A stretch of DNA of 64,000 nt from contig OX326956.1 in assembly GCA_946800325.1 (NCBI GenBank), positions 13,557,167-13,621,166 on the forward strand, in the 5' to 3' direction. Under the pieces are notes generated by a model. It searched no databases. It was given only the letters and a program-made list of their open reading frames with translations, and had not been told where the DNA came from. This DNA is from Luzula sylvatica. Its lineage: Eukaryota; Streptophyta; Magnoliopsida; Poales; Juncaceae. This document shows, in pieces, positions 11,556-23,374 of the stretch; position 1 is the first letter of the stretch; each line of letters opens with the position of its first letter. The translations under genes were made by a program, and so were the position numbers.

Positions 11556-12788
11556 CAGTGTTGTAAAAAACGGCGAAAAACGGTGAAAAACGGTGAAAAA
11601 ACGGTGTTTCGGTGGAAAAACGTTCCGTTTTTTACAAGACGGTTGGAAAAAACGGTCAAATGTTTTTTTACGTGTTTGACCGTTTTTTTTTAGCGAAAAA
11701 CGTTTTTCGGACCGAAAAACGGTCGTTTTTCACAACAAAAATTTCAGCCCACTTGTTTTTTCGGCTCAATAATTTTTTTTATTTTATTTATTGTATACAG
11801 CCCATTCTTTTTGTAATTTGTACACAGCCCACTGAGTCATCACTCTCGTGACTTCGTCTCTCTCACTCTCCTCAGTCCTCACTGCTCGCGGCCTCACCTC
11901 TCTCTCTCTCTCTCTCTCTCTCGCTCGAAGTCAGAAGTTGAACCGATCGCCTCACAGTCCTCGCTTGCTCTCTCTCGCTCGAAGCTTTGCTTGCTCTCTC
12001 TCTCTCTCGCGGCGAAAGGTTGCAGCTCTCTCGAGACTCGAAGTCCCTGTCGAAGTCCCTCTCGAAGTCAGAACAGATTGATCATCTTGCTCTCTCTCTC
12101 GCCTCGCTTGAAGTCAGCACAGGACACAGGTACTCTTCTCTCTCTCTCTCTCGAATCTGTGTTGGGGTAACTTCGATTGAAGCCTCGACTGGCTGGGCCA
12201 CTGGGGTAATTTTGATTTTCGCAGGGAAGGATTTCGATTTTCGACTGGCCGCAGAATCGATGAGGAGATTGTGGAATTCGTCGAGGGATGAGGAGATTGT
12301 GGAATTTCGCAGAATCGAATTTTCGCAGAATCGATGAGGACATTGTGGAATTTCACAGAATCGATTTTCGCAGAATCGATGAGGAGATTGTGGAATTTCG
12401 ATTTTCGCAGGGAAGGATGAGGAGATTGTGGAATTCGTCGAGGGATCAATTCCGATTTCGGTGTTGGATTTGATGTTGGATATTGTTTATGTTATTTATG
12501 TTATTTATGTTTAGAATTTGTGATGCTTAATTTTTGCTTAATCTATGCTTAATCAATGTTTAGTCTATTTAATTTATGTTTGGATTTGATGTTGGATATT
12601 GTTTATGTTATTTTTTTTGCTATTAAAAAATTAAATTATTATATATTTTTTTGGTTTTATTTATAAATTTTAATTAAATTATTACCGATTTCGGTGACCG
12701 TTTTTTGACCGTTTTTTGACCGTTTTACGGTAATCCCGTTTTACGGTCCCCGACCGTTCCGTACCGTTTCCCGTATTTTACAACATTG
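11556..12788. mobile_element. hAT-like non-autonomous element with AACGG-rich ends
   Basis: It starts CAGTGTTGTAAAAAACGGCG and ends CGTATTTTACAACATTG, giving a TIR around CA.TGTTGTAAAA. Both subterminal zones (11566-11735 and 12685-12775) are dense in AACGGTGAAAAACGG or its complement GACCGTTTTTTGACCG. Flanks are ATATAAGG (11548-11555) and ACTATAGG (12789-12796), an imperfect 8-bp match. The middle holds CTCTCT-rich, first-exon-like sequence and the repeat at 12238-12445. No transposase is seen. Confidence 0.65.
12238..12445 (+). repeat. Interspersed repeats of a GATGAGGAGATTGTGGAATT unit
   Basis: The units TCGCAGAATCGATGAGGA and GATTGTGGAATT recur about five times in shuffled order inside the hAT-like element. 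The 111- and 116-aa frames crossing it are made of this repeat. Confidence 0.8.
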
Positions 12789-13230
12789 ACTATAGGTCAT
12801 GAATGATACAAAAAATATAAAGTTCCATTTGCCTTAGGTTTTTTTATTTTCAATCGGAGGAATTGATTGGGCACCTAGTAATATTTTCAATTCAAATATA
12901 TAATTTACCCACTATCTTTTATATCCTAGGTCCTTTCATTGAATTTTAATGTTCCATGAAATATATAATCTGTATTTATTATGAAAGTTCATTCATAGAA
13001 TCATAATTAATGTGCTTGTACTTAATTATTGGTGTAATTAACTAACAATGAATGAATGTGAATAGTGCGTTTTACTCATCAAACATGAGATGCTTTTGTA
13101 ACTATAAATACATATGTTCATTATTATTCAATTTGCATATAAATATTTATAATGAAAAATAAAAATAATTTGATTTATTGTCAGAGAAAATCAAATATTA
13201 AAATTTATTCTTGCAGTCGTATAATAATAC

Positions 13231-13637
13231 AAAAATGTTCATTATTTGAGTTGCGTGTTGACAATTGATAAGAAGAAGTAACTGCAATTTGATTTTATTA
13301 ACTTAAATATGAGAAATCCTAGAAATTCAAACAATATAGAAATTCAAGCAATTGAATTTTGATTAGGCCTCTACCATACTATTAAACTTCAATTTAACTT
13401 CGTTTAATAACCCGCAAGAATTTACCCTTAAATGTCAGCAAGAATTTCTAATTTCTAATTTTAACTTTTTTTGCAATCTAGATTTAGATTTATTTTCAAA
13501 AATGATCCCCCATTTTGTTTTGATGAAAGCCAACCGGTAATAACGCATATATATTCATTTCAAAAATAACCATAGTTGGTTTTAGAAAAAAAAACTCTCT
13601 CTTGTGATAATTTATTTAATCATATTACATAATATTA
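13231..13637. other. AT-rich intergenic sequence
   Basis: No gene, element end or notable repeat recognised. Confidence 0.4.
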
Positions 13638-13649
13638 ACATTTGACCAA

Positions 13650-13818
13650 TGTGTTGTGTGTGAAAAAAAAATTCTCGCTCTGTCAATGAATTCATATTCT
13701 AGTTGGTTGAGTGCGAGACACACAAACCAATGTGTTGTGAGAGATCGTGGATTCGATCCTCATTGACATCAATAAATGTGGGACATATGAGCCTTCTGCA
13801 TTTATTATAAAAAAAAAA
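13650..13818 (+). mobile_element. tRNA-derived SINE
   Basis: A pol III box A-like stretch, TAGTTGGTTGAGTGCG (13700-13715), is followed 33 bp later by a box B-like GGATTCGATCC (13749-13759), the spacing of tRNA promoters. The copy ends in an A-rich tail (13808-13818). A 12-bp direct repeat, ACATTTGACCAA, flanks it (13638-13649 and 13819-13830), fitting target-primed insertion. SINEs rely on LINE enzymes; a LINE end lies at 44531. The 50 bp between the left TSD and box A is longer than usual, so the 5' boundary may be composite. Confidence 0.8.
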
Positions 13819-13830
13819 ACATTTGACCAA

Positions 13831-14570
13831 GTTTGATATTCCTTTTCTTTATTTAAAAGTGTATAATTAAATTTCAAATTTTGACAAACATCCTCGTTTA
13901 GTTTCATTACACACAATAACATTATTTTTCTCCAAAATGAATATAATATGTGATCAATCTTAATGTTAAATATGTGTTATTTTTCTCGCTCATTCAATTC
14001 GACACATAAGTTGAATTGAATTATATTTGATTATGTTAATTATTTGATTCAAGAAATTAGCTCGACCCGATTCTATATGTTCGATTTTAATGTGTTTTAC
14101 CATACACAAAATATATAGTTATGATTTTTCGAAATCAAATATAAGACTTTATGAAAATAAATATCATATTGATTAAGGAAGTTTGATGATGACAAAATTA
14201 TCATACTATTTTTTAATATGACACATTGCGAAATATTTATTTAATACTATAATACAACACATACAAAAAAAAATGTCACTATAAAATAATAAAACAACAT
14301 GGGTGGACATAAACAAAAATAAAAATCATATGATATTTTAAATTTTCATATCTAAAATTAAGAATAATAACATTGTAAAAGTTTAAAAAAATTATTTCTG
14401 TCGGATAAATTTTTAGTTTCGTGTTTATTATTGAAAAATATTATATAAGTTCAAGAAATTATTTATGTTTAGTAAAAATGTATCTTCCATTATTTTTTTT
14501 TTAAAGATTAACATGAAACTGTTTCAAGTACAAATACAAATATAACATAATTGTTTTAAAAATAATAATA
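13831..14570. other. AT-rich intergenic sequence
   Basis: Very AT-rich with many homopolymer runs. No gene is seen. Confidence 0.4.
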
Positions 14571-14577
14571 ATAATTA

Positions 14578-14890
14578 GGATGTGCAAATTTTTTCCTATT
14601 ATATTTTTAATAATAATAATAATAAGGATTACAAGTCATTAATATAATTATATTTATTTTTATATCTTTTTTACATAATTATTTTCATAATTTTAAGTTA
14701 GAGAAAAATATTGAATATATGATAATAACATACTTAGTAGTATGTGCAATTTTTTTCAATTATAGTTTTAAAAATAATAATAATTAGTCTTACAAGTCAT
14801 TAATGTAATTATATTTTTTTTATATATTTTTTTACACAATTGTTTTCATAATTTTAAGTTAGAAAAAAATATTAAATATATGATAATATG
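14578..14890. repeat. Diverged tandem duplication, ~163-bp unit x2
   Basis: Both units contain TATGTGCAA-TTTTTT (or GATGTGCAAATTTTTT), ACAAGTCATTAAT.TAATTATAT and CATAATTTTAAGTTAGA.AAAA. They are centred at 14580-14730 and 14742-14890. Confidence 0.8.
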
Positions 14891-15202
14891 GATCTCAAAA
14901 TAAAGATAAAATTCCAGCGAAAATTATATTATGAAAATACTAACAATATTTGATGTATGTTTTATTATATTATATATTGTTTTATTAATTTATTAATGTT
15001 AAATATTTAAACTCTTCACATTCTATTTGTATTCACAATTGATCATGTATCATATTGTGAAAAAAAATTCAAAATCAAATACAATTGGTCCAACATGAAC
15101 ATAACAAATAATATTTTGACACGTCATTAGTGTAAGGTGATGTGGTCTTCTAAAATTGCTTAAAACTATGTGTGAAATAAGGAACACATAAATATCTACA
15201 GA

Positions 15203-15370
15203 TAAAACATAACCACACAAAATCAAAGGTTAATCTATGGTTCATATGTTGTCACATATCCTAATCTAATGATTGAAATAATTGTGATGATGTGACACGA
15301 GTTGTGATAAGGTGGCATGAGGGAATTACATAAAGATATGTCCAAAATAAGGGGTGGATAAATTTTCATT
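15203..15370 (+). repeat. Dispersed repeat shared (inverted) with 63838-64000
   Basis: Read on the plus strand it matches the complement of the window's last ~160 bp, sharing ATAATTGTGATGATGTGACA and CACACAAAATCAAA..TTAATCTATGGTTCATAT. At 63.8 kb this block lies within the Helitron-like element that ends at 63218, so it may be Helitron-derived. Confidence 0.7.
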
Positions 15371-15379
15371 ATTTTTTTA

Positions 15380-15831
15380 TGAGAAACCTTATTTGGCAGG
15401 TTAGAAGCATGGAAAACATGATTCCTTAATTCCTCGTAATATACCATAAAAGTACAAAAATGAAATTATCGTTATGCCTTTCATATTTCATCATACAATA
15501 AAACTCCAAAGAATTTCTTTGGCAGGTTAGAAACATGAATAATTAAGGAGTAACGATAATTTCATTTTTGTACTTTATCACACAATTTTTTGGAGTTTTA
15601 CAAAAATTCTAATATACCATAAAACTCCAAAGAATTTCTAATATACCTTATTTGGTAACATGAAAAATTGTGTGATAAAGTGAAATTCTTTGGAGTTTTA
15701 CAAAAAACCTTATTTGGTAACATCGCAGAAATTCTTTGGCAGGTTAGAAACATGAAGAAACTCCAAAGAATTTCACTTTATCACACAATTTTTTTGAAAA
15801 AGTATAGTTGATTATTCTGCGATGTTACCAA
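15380..15831. repeat. Nested inverted and direct repeats (fold-back knot)
   Basis: The arms 15662-15698 and 15758-15794 are a near-perfect inverted repeat (AATTGTGTGATAAAGTGAAA / TTTCACTTTATCACACAATT). Around it, TTGGTAACATCGCAGAA (15714-15730) is inverted at 15815-15831. Further copies of AAACTCCAAAGAATTTC, TTGGCAGGTTAGAA.CATGAA and the GTACAAAAATGAAATTATCGTTA / TAACGATAATTTCATTTTTG pair are interleaved. The segment would fold into stacked hairpins. No TIR/TSD pair marks it as an ordinary MITE. Confidence 0.85.
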
Positions 15832-16325
15832 TTCAACCAAATATATAAATCAAATACTCAGCAAGTTAAAAATATAGCAACCCAACTGGTTTTGTGGTTT
15901 GATCAAGAAAATGATACCAAAGAAAATTGTCTAATTTTTCAAATATCTCATATTTAGAAAATTTTGATAAGGACTGAAAAGACGCTAGACATATCACTTT
16001 TGTAATTTTCCTAAAAATCGTGTTACTTTCGTTATTTGAATAAATTTTGTGTCTACAGTGCAAAATATGCCCTCTTTCGTTTCTTATGTGATTTAAGTTC
16101 TAATCTATCCTAAAATAAATGGTAGATTTTAAGTTCTAACCAACATAAAAAAAATGGGAAAAAACATATGACATACTGATTATATATATATTCAATGTTA
16201 AAATAATGCAAGGAGAAGGATTTTTTTTATTTAATTAGTTTGTTGTAAGAAATAATTATTAATGTATATTACCAAAATCTAACTATGTAAAGATATATTT
16301 TCTACAAATTTTATAATCTTTTAAT
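15832..16325. other. AT-rich intergenic sequence
   Basis: No gene seen. TTTTAAGTTCTAA is repeated near 16092 and 16128. Confidence 0.35.
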
Positions 16326-16331
16326 TTTACT

Positions 16332-17740
16332 AGCGTTGATCCCGCGCTATTGCGCGGGTTTGTTCATGTCGATATTAATGTGCTTATTTCGTGAGCATAA
16401 TTGAACCCGGAGAAATTTGCATTTTTTTCAATTTATAATTTGATTCGGTAGCAGGTTTGGTTACTGGATTGTGCGTTGTGTTGTGTTTTTTTTGCGTTAT
16501 GTGAACACGAACACGACCAATGTTTGGTTACTGATTTGTATTAATCGAAAAAATAGTATGCGTATTTGTTTTCAAATTCATAGTCGTACTCGTATTCGTA
16601 GTGGTATTGGTCCTCGTACTCGGATTCGTATTTCGTATTTCGTTTTTCATATTATCGTATTTTGAATTTCGTCTGTCAGATTTTCTATTTCGGATTTCGT
16701 TATTCGTTGTCCGTAGTTCATAGTTCATAATTCATAATTTCAAAGTCTTAATTTGTAATCTAATTTGTAGTCATATTTGTGTTCGTATTCACATTTGTAT
16801 TTCGTAGTCGTATTGGCATTCCTCATTTGTATATGTACTCATAATTCGTATTTAGTATTTAGTATTTAAGCTTTTCAATTCCATATTTCATATTTCTTAA
16901 TGTGTAATTCATAATTCGTGACTCGTAATTCATAAGTGATAATTAATTGGTAATTCGTCATTCGTGTTTGACATTTCGTGTCATGCAATTTTGCATTCGA
17001 TAGTTCGTGTTCTGTATTTTGTATTTCAGATATTGTATTTGATAATCCGTAATTTGTAGTATGTGGTTCGTTATTTGTAATTCATGATCATATTCCTCAA
17101 TCTCCGAGACCAACTATGAAACGGATGTCACTCCTCTCAATTCAAGGGCGTTCTCAGACTCTCTTTTTCTCTTATCCAGGTCTTAGTACTAAGTTTCCAT
17201 ACACTCCTACAGTATTAGTGTTCGTTTCCGTATTTGTGTCATGATTCACATTCATGTTCGTATTCTTGTTAGTGTTTGGTAATCGTATCGTTATTTTTTA
17301 TTTTTAAGTGTATTTCATGCTTGTATTTAGTATTCGTATTTCGTAATCTTTGAACATTTCTGTTTTTTTTCACACTTATAATGTATTTGTCTTTGCATCC
17401 GTACAGTTTGTTTACCTCAGTAATGACTTTGTTTGTATTTGTGTATGTATTTTCCCATAATTGTATCTTGATTTTGTATTTATATGTGCATATCATGCTT
17501 CTGTTCGGTATTTGTTTCATAATGTTTTGAACATTTGCGTTTTTTAGCTACACTTGTAAATGTAACTGCATTTGCATGTGTGCAAGGTGTTTGCTTCAGT
17601 AAATCATAAATCATGTTCTTTTTTAATGTTAGAGCAAAAATCGCCTGAATCGTTTGAAAGTCAGATTTTCCGAACAATTGAAACGATTTTTGATTTAAAA
17701 TTTGTTTATTCTTTTATACATCATCAGCAAAATTAGCTTA
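16332..17740 (-). mobile_element. Helitron-like element on the minus strand (5' limit unknown)
   Basis: On the minus strand the end reads CCCGCGCAATAGCGCGGG (16343-16360), about 7 nt, then CTAG and T (16335-16331), the Helitron 3' layout. Segment 17630-17740 matches, inverted, the block near 5105-5215 of the first Helitron-like element. Most of the body is cryptically simple sequence derived from TATTCGTATT/TTTGTATTTG. Two diverged ~180-bp tandem segments lie at about 17270-17440 and 17450-17620. No Rep or helicase frame is present. Confidence 0.5.
16540..17100. repeat. Cryptically simple ATTCGTA-type sequence
   Basis: Several hundred bases made of shuffled ATTCGTA, TTTCGTA, AATTCAT and TCGTATTT words without a fixed period. 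Frames on both strands are products of this composition. Confidence 0.65.
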
Positions 17741-17803
17741 GCAAAATAAAATGCCATAAAATCGTTTGAATGACCATGTTTACGTTCATATTTATATTTG
17801 CAT

Positions 17804-17913
17804 ATGTTATTTGTCTTTGTATTTGTGATCGTATGTGTTATTGTATTATTAAATATTCATGTTATTTGTCTTTGTATTTGTGATCGTATATGTTCTTGTA
17901 TTATGTATTCATG
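17804..17913. repeat. Tandem duplication, 55-bp unit x2
   Basis: ATGTTATTTGTCTTTGTATT followed by TGTGATCGTAT starts at 17804 and again at 17859, with few differences. Confidence 0.85.
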
Positions 17914-18154
17914 TTATTAACATGTTGTTTTTTATTTTCATATTTCCATATGTATTTGTATTTTTGCATTATTATCGATATTTGTGTCAATTTGTTCATT
18001 TCTATTTCATTGTTTATGTTTGTATCCTCATTCGTGTGTACGTTCATAATTTTGTTCATATTTGTTTCCCAAACGTTGGTTTTGTATCTTTTACATGTTT
18101 GAATTTTCTTTTCTTTTCCGTGCATTTATAGTTCCATCAAACAACATGTACGGA

Positions 18155-18228
18155 TCCAATTCTGACTGCAGATTTGCCTATTTATATAAATTCTTCCAAG
18201 TTAATTCTTAAGCCATATTTTCTTTCAA
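18155..18228 (-). repeat. 74-bp terminal direct repeat of the Copia element, left copy
   Basis: Identical base for base to 24987-25060. On the minus strand it carries TTTATATAAATAGG, a good TATA box for the retrotransposon promoter. Identity over the whole stretch argues for a recent origin or for duplication at integration. Confidence 0.9.
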
Positions 18229-19350
18229 ACTCCCTCTTGGATTAAGACTTAATCAACTTGGTCATATGTCCAACATATGTCGTGAGATCTAATCACACGT
18301 GATTCCATTTTGTTTGTCCAACAAACGTATTGTTGAGCATTATCTTGAGAATTCGATATGTTAGGAAATCTTGGTGTGACCGTTGTAGGTTCGTCTAAGA
18401 CTGGCAGTGGATATATCAGCAATTCACAAGGTATTGCGAGCACTAGACTGCCGTTAATAGTCCTCTTGTTCAGATAATTGTCACGGTGAAGCCTAAGACT
18501 TCAAGTCATCCTCTTTTCTTTTTGATCAGATATACTCTTTCTCGATAAGAATTAAATTGAAAATAACAATGCGAACTCTACTGAGTTCCATCGAGCTTGG
18601 CCAAGCATTTCATCAATCTCAATTCAATCGAGGGGACCGAGAGATATCTCCCTCTATCCTTTTGAAGGTTAGAAAGGAACAATTCCTATCTTGCAACCTC
18701 ACATCATTTGCCTATGCTAAAAACAATACTCAATAGTAATCTCTGCTACACAGTTACGTGTAGGGTTAATTATATCAAAGTATTGTCTTTTCACATACTA
18801 GGTATCCGTGAGATCACTCAAGTATGAAGAACTAAAACGCACTATCTGGATATGAGTTTGTCTCCAATGACTCTAACCATGTCACAAAATCATATAGTGG
18901 TCAGTCCAATATACGACGCCGCGTATATCCATATTCTAGAATCGACGCTACCGTCCCAGATCAGTAAAACCTGATCATCTCATCTACGAATATGTCGATG
19001 TATGTAAAAGTCTCCATTCTGTGAATGGACTACCTAGTTCAAACGTATGAACAACTTTATACACGAGAGACGTTTTAGAATTCTATTCATTCCGTTTAGT
19101 GGTTTTACTATCATTCAGTTGACGAATCAATATGCCAGACTATGGTCATGCAACATATTATTCTCAACTGACTTGATGCACTAAACTAGAATAAAATTCA
19201 AGGTCTATCCGATTATTATAATCGAATAACCTCACATACTTTCTTGTTATTTTAAATTTTTTTGAAATATGAAGTTTTGGTCATATGATGAATAATAATA
19301 TAAATATCTGTCTCATAAACAAATACAATCCCAATGACACGCCTAGGACA
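18155..19350 (-). repeat. Copia 3' LTR, U3 part (truncated)
   Basis: It begins just past the polypurine tract with TGTCCTAGGCGTGTCATTGGG on the minus strand and runs about 1.2 kb to a TATA box shared with the other end. It stops at 18155 soon after that box, so R and U5 are missing. The DNA to the left (18100-18154) is unrelated. Confidence 0.65.
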
Positions 19351-19360
19351 TAATAAATGT

Positions 19361-19370
19361 TCTCCCACTT
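19361..19370 (-). promoter_or_regulatory. Copia polypurine tract
   Basis: AAGTGGGAGA on the minus strand, 57 bp after the pol stop and about 10 bp before the presumed U3 start. This is the usual plus-strand primer motif of plant Copia elements. Confidence 0.8.
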
Positions 19371-19426
19371 GCACTAGACAGATCAAATCCCCTTATACAA
19401 TAAGAAACATAAATAAAACACCCAAT

Positions 19427-22400
19427 CTAACACTGCGATAGATATCCCAATCCTATCGCCCTAGCATGTTGCTCATGCTTGGTACGTGATAGTGGCTTCG
19501 TAAATGGATCGGCCACGTTATCCTCAGTAGGTATCTTCATTATTTTCACGTCACCTCTCTTCGTAATCTCACGAATCAAGTGGTAACGCCGGAGTACATG
19601 TTTGGACCGATGATGCGCTCTCGGTTCCTTAGATTGTGCTATTGCTCCGTTATTGTCACAATAGACATCCATGGGACCCGAGATACTTGGCATAACGCCA
19701 AGCTCCATCACGAACTGTCGTAGCCAGACAGCCTCCTTTGCGGCTTCCGAAGCCGCGATGTATTCCGCTTCAGTTGTAGAATCGGCCACCGTCTTCTGTT
19801 TGGAGCTTTTCCAAACAACAGCTCCGTCATTGAACGTAAAGACGTAACCACTTTGAGATTGGAAATCGTTCGGGCAAGTTTGGAAACTAGCATCTGTATA
19901 TCCTTGGATAATCAGATCTCCTTCCGAACCACCATAGACAAGAAACATATCTTTAGTATTCCTAAGATACTTAAGAATGCTCTTGACTGCGGACCAGTGA
20001 ACTTCCCCGGGATCAGACTGATAGCGGGAAGTCACACTCAACGCGTATGCGACATCTGGTCTAGTACATATCATGGCATACGTGATTGATCCTATAGCCG
20101 AAGCGTATGGGATCCGACTCATTCGCTCACGTTCAATGTACGTTGAAGGGCACTGAGCCTTAGTGAGAGTGATGCCATGTGACATTGGCAGAAATCCTTT
20201 CTTGGATTGCTCCATGTGAAACATAGTTATCACTTTGTCAATATATGTACTTTGACTTAGTCCGAGAAGTCTCCTCGATCTATCTCTATAGATCTTCACA
20301 ACTAAAATATAGGCAGCTTCTCCTAAGTCCTTCATTGCGAATTGACTGCCCAAATATGCCTTAACCTGGTTAAGCATCGGGATGTCATTTCCAATGAGTA
20401 AGATGTCGTCCACGTACAAGATGAGGAATACAACCGAACTCCCACTGAATTTCTTGTATACACAAGGTTCCTCGATATTTTGAATGAAACCATACTTTGC
20501 GATAACCTCATCGAATCGTATGTTCCACGCACGAGATGCTTGTTTTAATCCATAAATGGATCTCATAAGCTTGCACACTTTATTCGTATTCTTTGGATCG
20601 ACAAAACCCTCGGGTTGTGTCATATACACATCCTCGGTAAGGTTCCCGTTAAGGAAAGCGGTTTTGACATCTATCTGCCATATCTCATAATCGTGATATG
20701 CAGCTATCGATAGAAGAATGCGAATATTTTTAAACATGACTACTGGAGAAAACGTTTCATCATAGTCTATACCATGAATTTGCTTGAAACCTTTCGCCAC
20801 CAGTCTTGCTTTAAATGTGTGTACATTACCATCCATGTCGGTTTTCTTCTTGAAAACCCATTTGCACCCAACGGTCTTAGCACCATTAGGTAGATCAATA
20901 AGATTCCAAACCTTATTATCATACATGGACTGGATCTCGGTTTTCATGGCGTCATGCCATTTTGAGGAATCCAAGCTAGACATAGCACATTTGTAGGAGG
21001 TTGGCTCATCATCTAGAGTCAACTCATCATCGTCATTACTAATGAGAAATCCATATCTCTCAGGTTCTTGACGAATCCTACCAGATCTACGTATTGCTTG
21101 TGTATTAGATTCTGGTCCACCATCCAATGGTAACTCAGAATCTTGTTCCAAATCAACTTGTTCACTTTGTGGTTCTCGAATTTTTTCGAGATCAATTTTA
21201 CTCCCACTGGCTTGACGATCTAGGAATTCCTTCTCTAAGAAGTGTCCTTGTCGAGCCACGAAAACCTTGTTTTCGCTAGGTAAGTAAAAGTAGTATCCTC
21301 TTGTTTCTTGAGGATACCCCACAAATAAACACTTGTCTGATCTTGGCTCGAGTTTTTCCGTCAATAACCTTTTGACGTATGCCTCGCAACCCCAAATCTT
21401 AAGATAAGACAATGATGGCACCTTGCCATGCCATAATTCATATGGTGTCTTTTCAACCGATTTGGACGGAACTCTATTCAGTATATGAGCGGCCGTTTGA
21501 AGCGCGAAACCCCAAAATAACTTTGGGAAATCCGTTCGACTCATCATCGAGCGAACCATGTCTAACAAAGTCTGATTCCTCCTCTCGGACACTCCATTCC
21601 ATTGGGGTGTACCGGGTGGAGTCCATTGTGATACTATACCACAATCTCGAAGATAGTCCTCAAACTCATAGCTCAAGTATTCACCACCTCGATCCGATCG
21701 AATGGCTTTTACTTTCTTGCCCAGTTGAAGTTCTAGTTCGTGTTGAAACTCTTTAAATTTCTCAAAAGTTTCATTTTTGTGACGTATTAAGTATACATAT
21801 CCATATCTACTATAATCGTCAGTAAATGTCACGAAGTAGCGATACTCATTTCTAGCCTCGACACTCATCGGTCCACATACATCGGAATGTATAAGAGCCA
21901 ACACATCTTTCGATCTTTCTCCCTTTTTGGAGAAAGGGGTCTTTGTCATCTTACCCATCAAACAAGATTCGCAATTTTCTATTGACTCTAAGTCAAAAGA
22001 ATCTAGCACTCCTTCCTTTTGGAGTCTAGCAATGCGTTTCTCGTTTATGTGTCCGAGACGAAAATGCCATGAGTATGTTTCATTAGTTTGAGTAGTATTT
22101 ATGTTATAAATGGACTGTTTATTTGTGTTATTTTCTAGATCCAAGACATATAGACCATTTTCAACTAGAACATTACTAAAGAAAATATCATTCTTGCGAA
22201 TAAAACAATCATTAGTACCAATAACTAATTCATATCCTTCCGCAATAAATCTCGAAACAGAAATAATACTCCTACTCAAAGTAGGTACACAAAAACAATT
22301 ATTCAAAACTAAAACAAATCCATTTGGCATAGTTAAATCATACGTTCCTTCGGCTAATGCTGTTACTCGAGCTCCATTCCCGACGTGTAAATCAACTTCG

Positions 22401-23374
22401 CCACGAATCAACAATCTTCTACTTCTTAGGCCCTGCATATTATTACAAATATGAGTCCCACATCCAGTGTCCAACACCCATGATGATGAAGTAAAGAAAT
22501 AAGAATCGATAACAGAAATACCTGATTCCGGTGTGTCCAAGGAAGCGGTATTTTGCTTGCTCTCCCTCAGGAAGATCTCGCAATCACGCTTCCAATGTCC
22601 CTCCTTGAGGCAATGGAAACACTTCTTGTCATCCTTGGCTTTCTTGCTCACGGGCTTAGGCGCAACCTTGTTACCCTTTGCCTTCCTCTTCTTGTTCTTG
22701 TTCCCATTGTTTGGACTTTTCCCTTGAACCACCAATACCTCCGAAGTCCTAGACTTCATGTACCGCGGTTTCATGTCACTTTCGAATGTTCTGAGCATTC
22801 CGAAAAGTTGGGGAATGGTCCTTTTCATGTCTGACATGTGGAAATGCGAAATGAACGAATCGAAACTTGGTGGGAGTGACAACATGATCAAATCAGTTTG
22901 TAACTCCACCTCGAATTTCATGCCAAGCCTCTCAAGATGATCGAAATATCCTTTCATCTTGAGAAGATGCGAGCTAACGGGTGTACCCTCTTGCATCTTC
23001 AATTGCGTCGCATTGCCAAGAGCTTGATACTTCTCCACCCTTGCTTGAACCTGAAACATCTCCCTGAGTTGTTTCATAATCTCGTATGCATCCTGTTTCT
23101 CAAACTAGATTTGATATTCAGGAGTCATAGTAGCCAACATGAGGCATGTGACATCATTCGAACTTTTCATAATGGTCGTATGTTCGAATACATCATCCTC
23201 AGTTGCGTCATCACCTGGCACAGGAGGGAGAGGCGTCTCCAAGACATGTGCCTTTCCTTCCTGTTTCAGAACGAATCCCAGATTCCTCTGCCAGTCGAGA
23301 AAGTTCTTTCCGTTCATTCGTTCCCTTTCCAAAATGGAACGCAAACTAAAGCGGTTACTAGTTGGTAAAGCCAT
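19427..23374 (-). pseudogene. Copia gag-pol polyprotein with one in-frame stop
   Basis: One frame of about 1,315 codons is interrupted only by TAG at 23107-23105. The first 89 codons give the gag N-terminus (MALPTSNRFSLRSILERERM). The remaining 1,216-codon frame (numbering from 23077) holds a CCHC zinc knuckle (CFHCLKEGHWKRDC, residues 153-166), an aspartic protease DTG at 203-205, a GAG-pre-integrase HX..C region (~340-385), the integrase core with D, D and E (HSDVCG ~394, RSDRGGEY, GVSERRNQ), a reverse transcriptase with YVDD at ~885, and RNase H (YTDASFQ ~1058 to the WKSSKQKTVADSTTEAEY motif). All catalytic motifs are intact. The stop sits in gag, so the downstream enzymes could not be made at normal level without readthrough. 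The order PR-IN-RT-RH defines Copia. Confidence 0.93.

Larger units (their letters stand above)
11420..13230. repeat. Dispersed repeat R1, copy 1 (interrupted by a hAT-like insertion)
   Basis: The parts outside 11556-12788 match 41380-42060 in the same order (CAATAATAAATGGGCTTT..., then TTCATTCATA..AATCA..ATTAATGTGCTTGT, then TCAATTTGCATATAAATATTT). The second half also matches 57595-57900. This shows the DNA around the insertion was once continuous. Confidence 0.65.

Noticed and set aside
17859..18131. 90-aa Val/Phe-rich frame resembling a membrane protein
   Set aside because: Hydrophobicity comes from T-rich, cryptically simple sequence; opposite and shifted frames are equally open.
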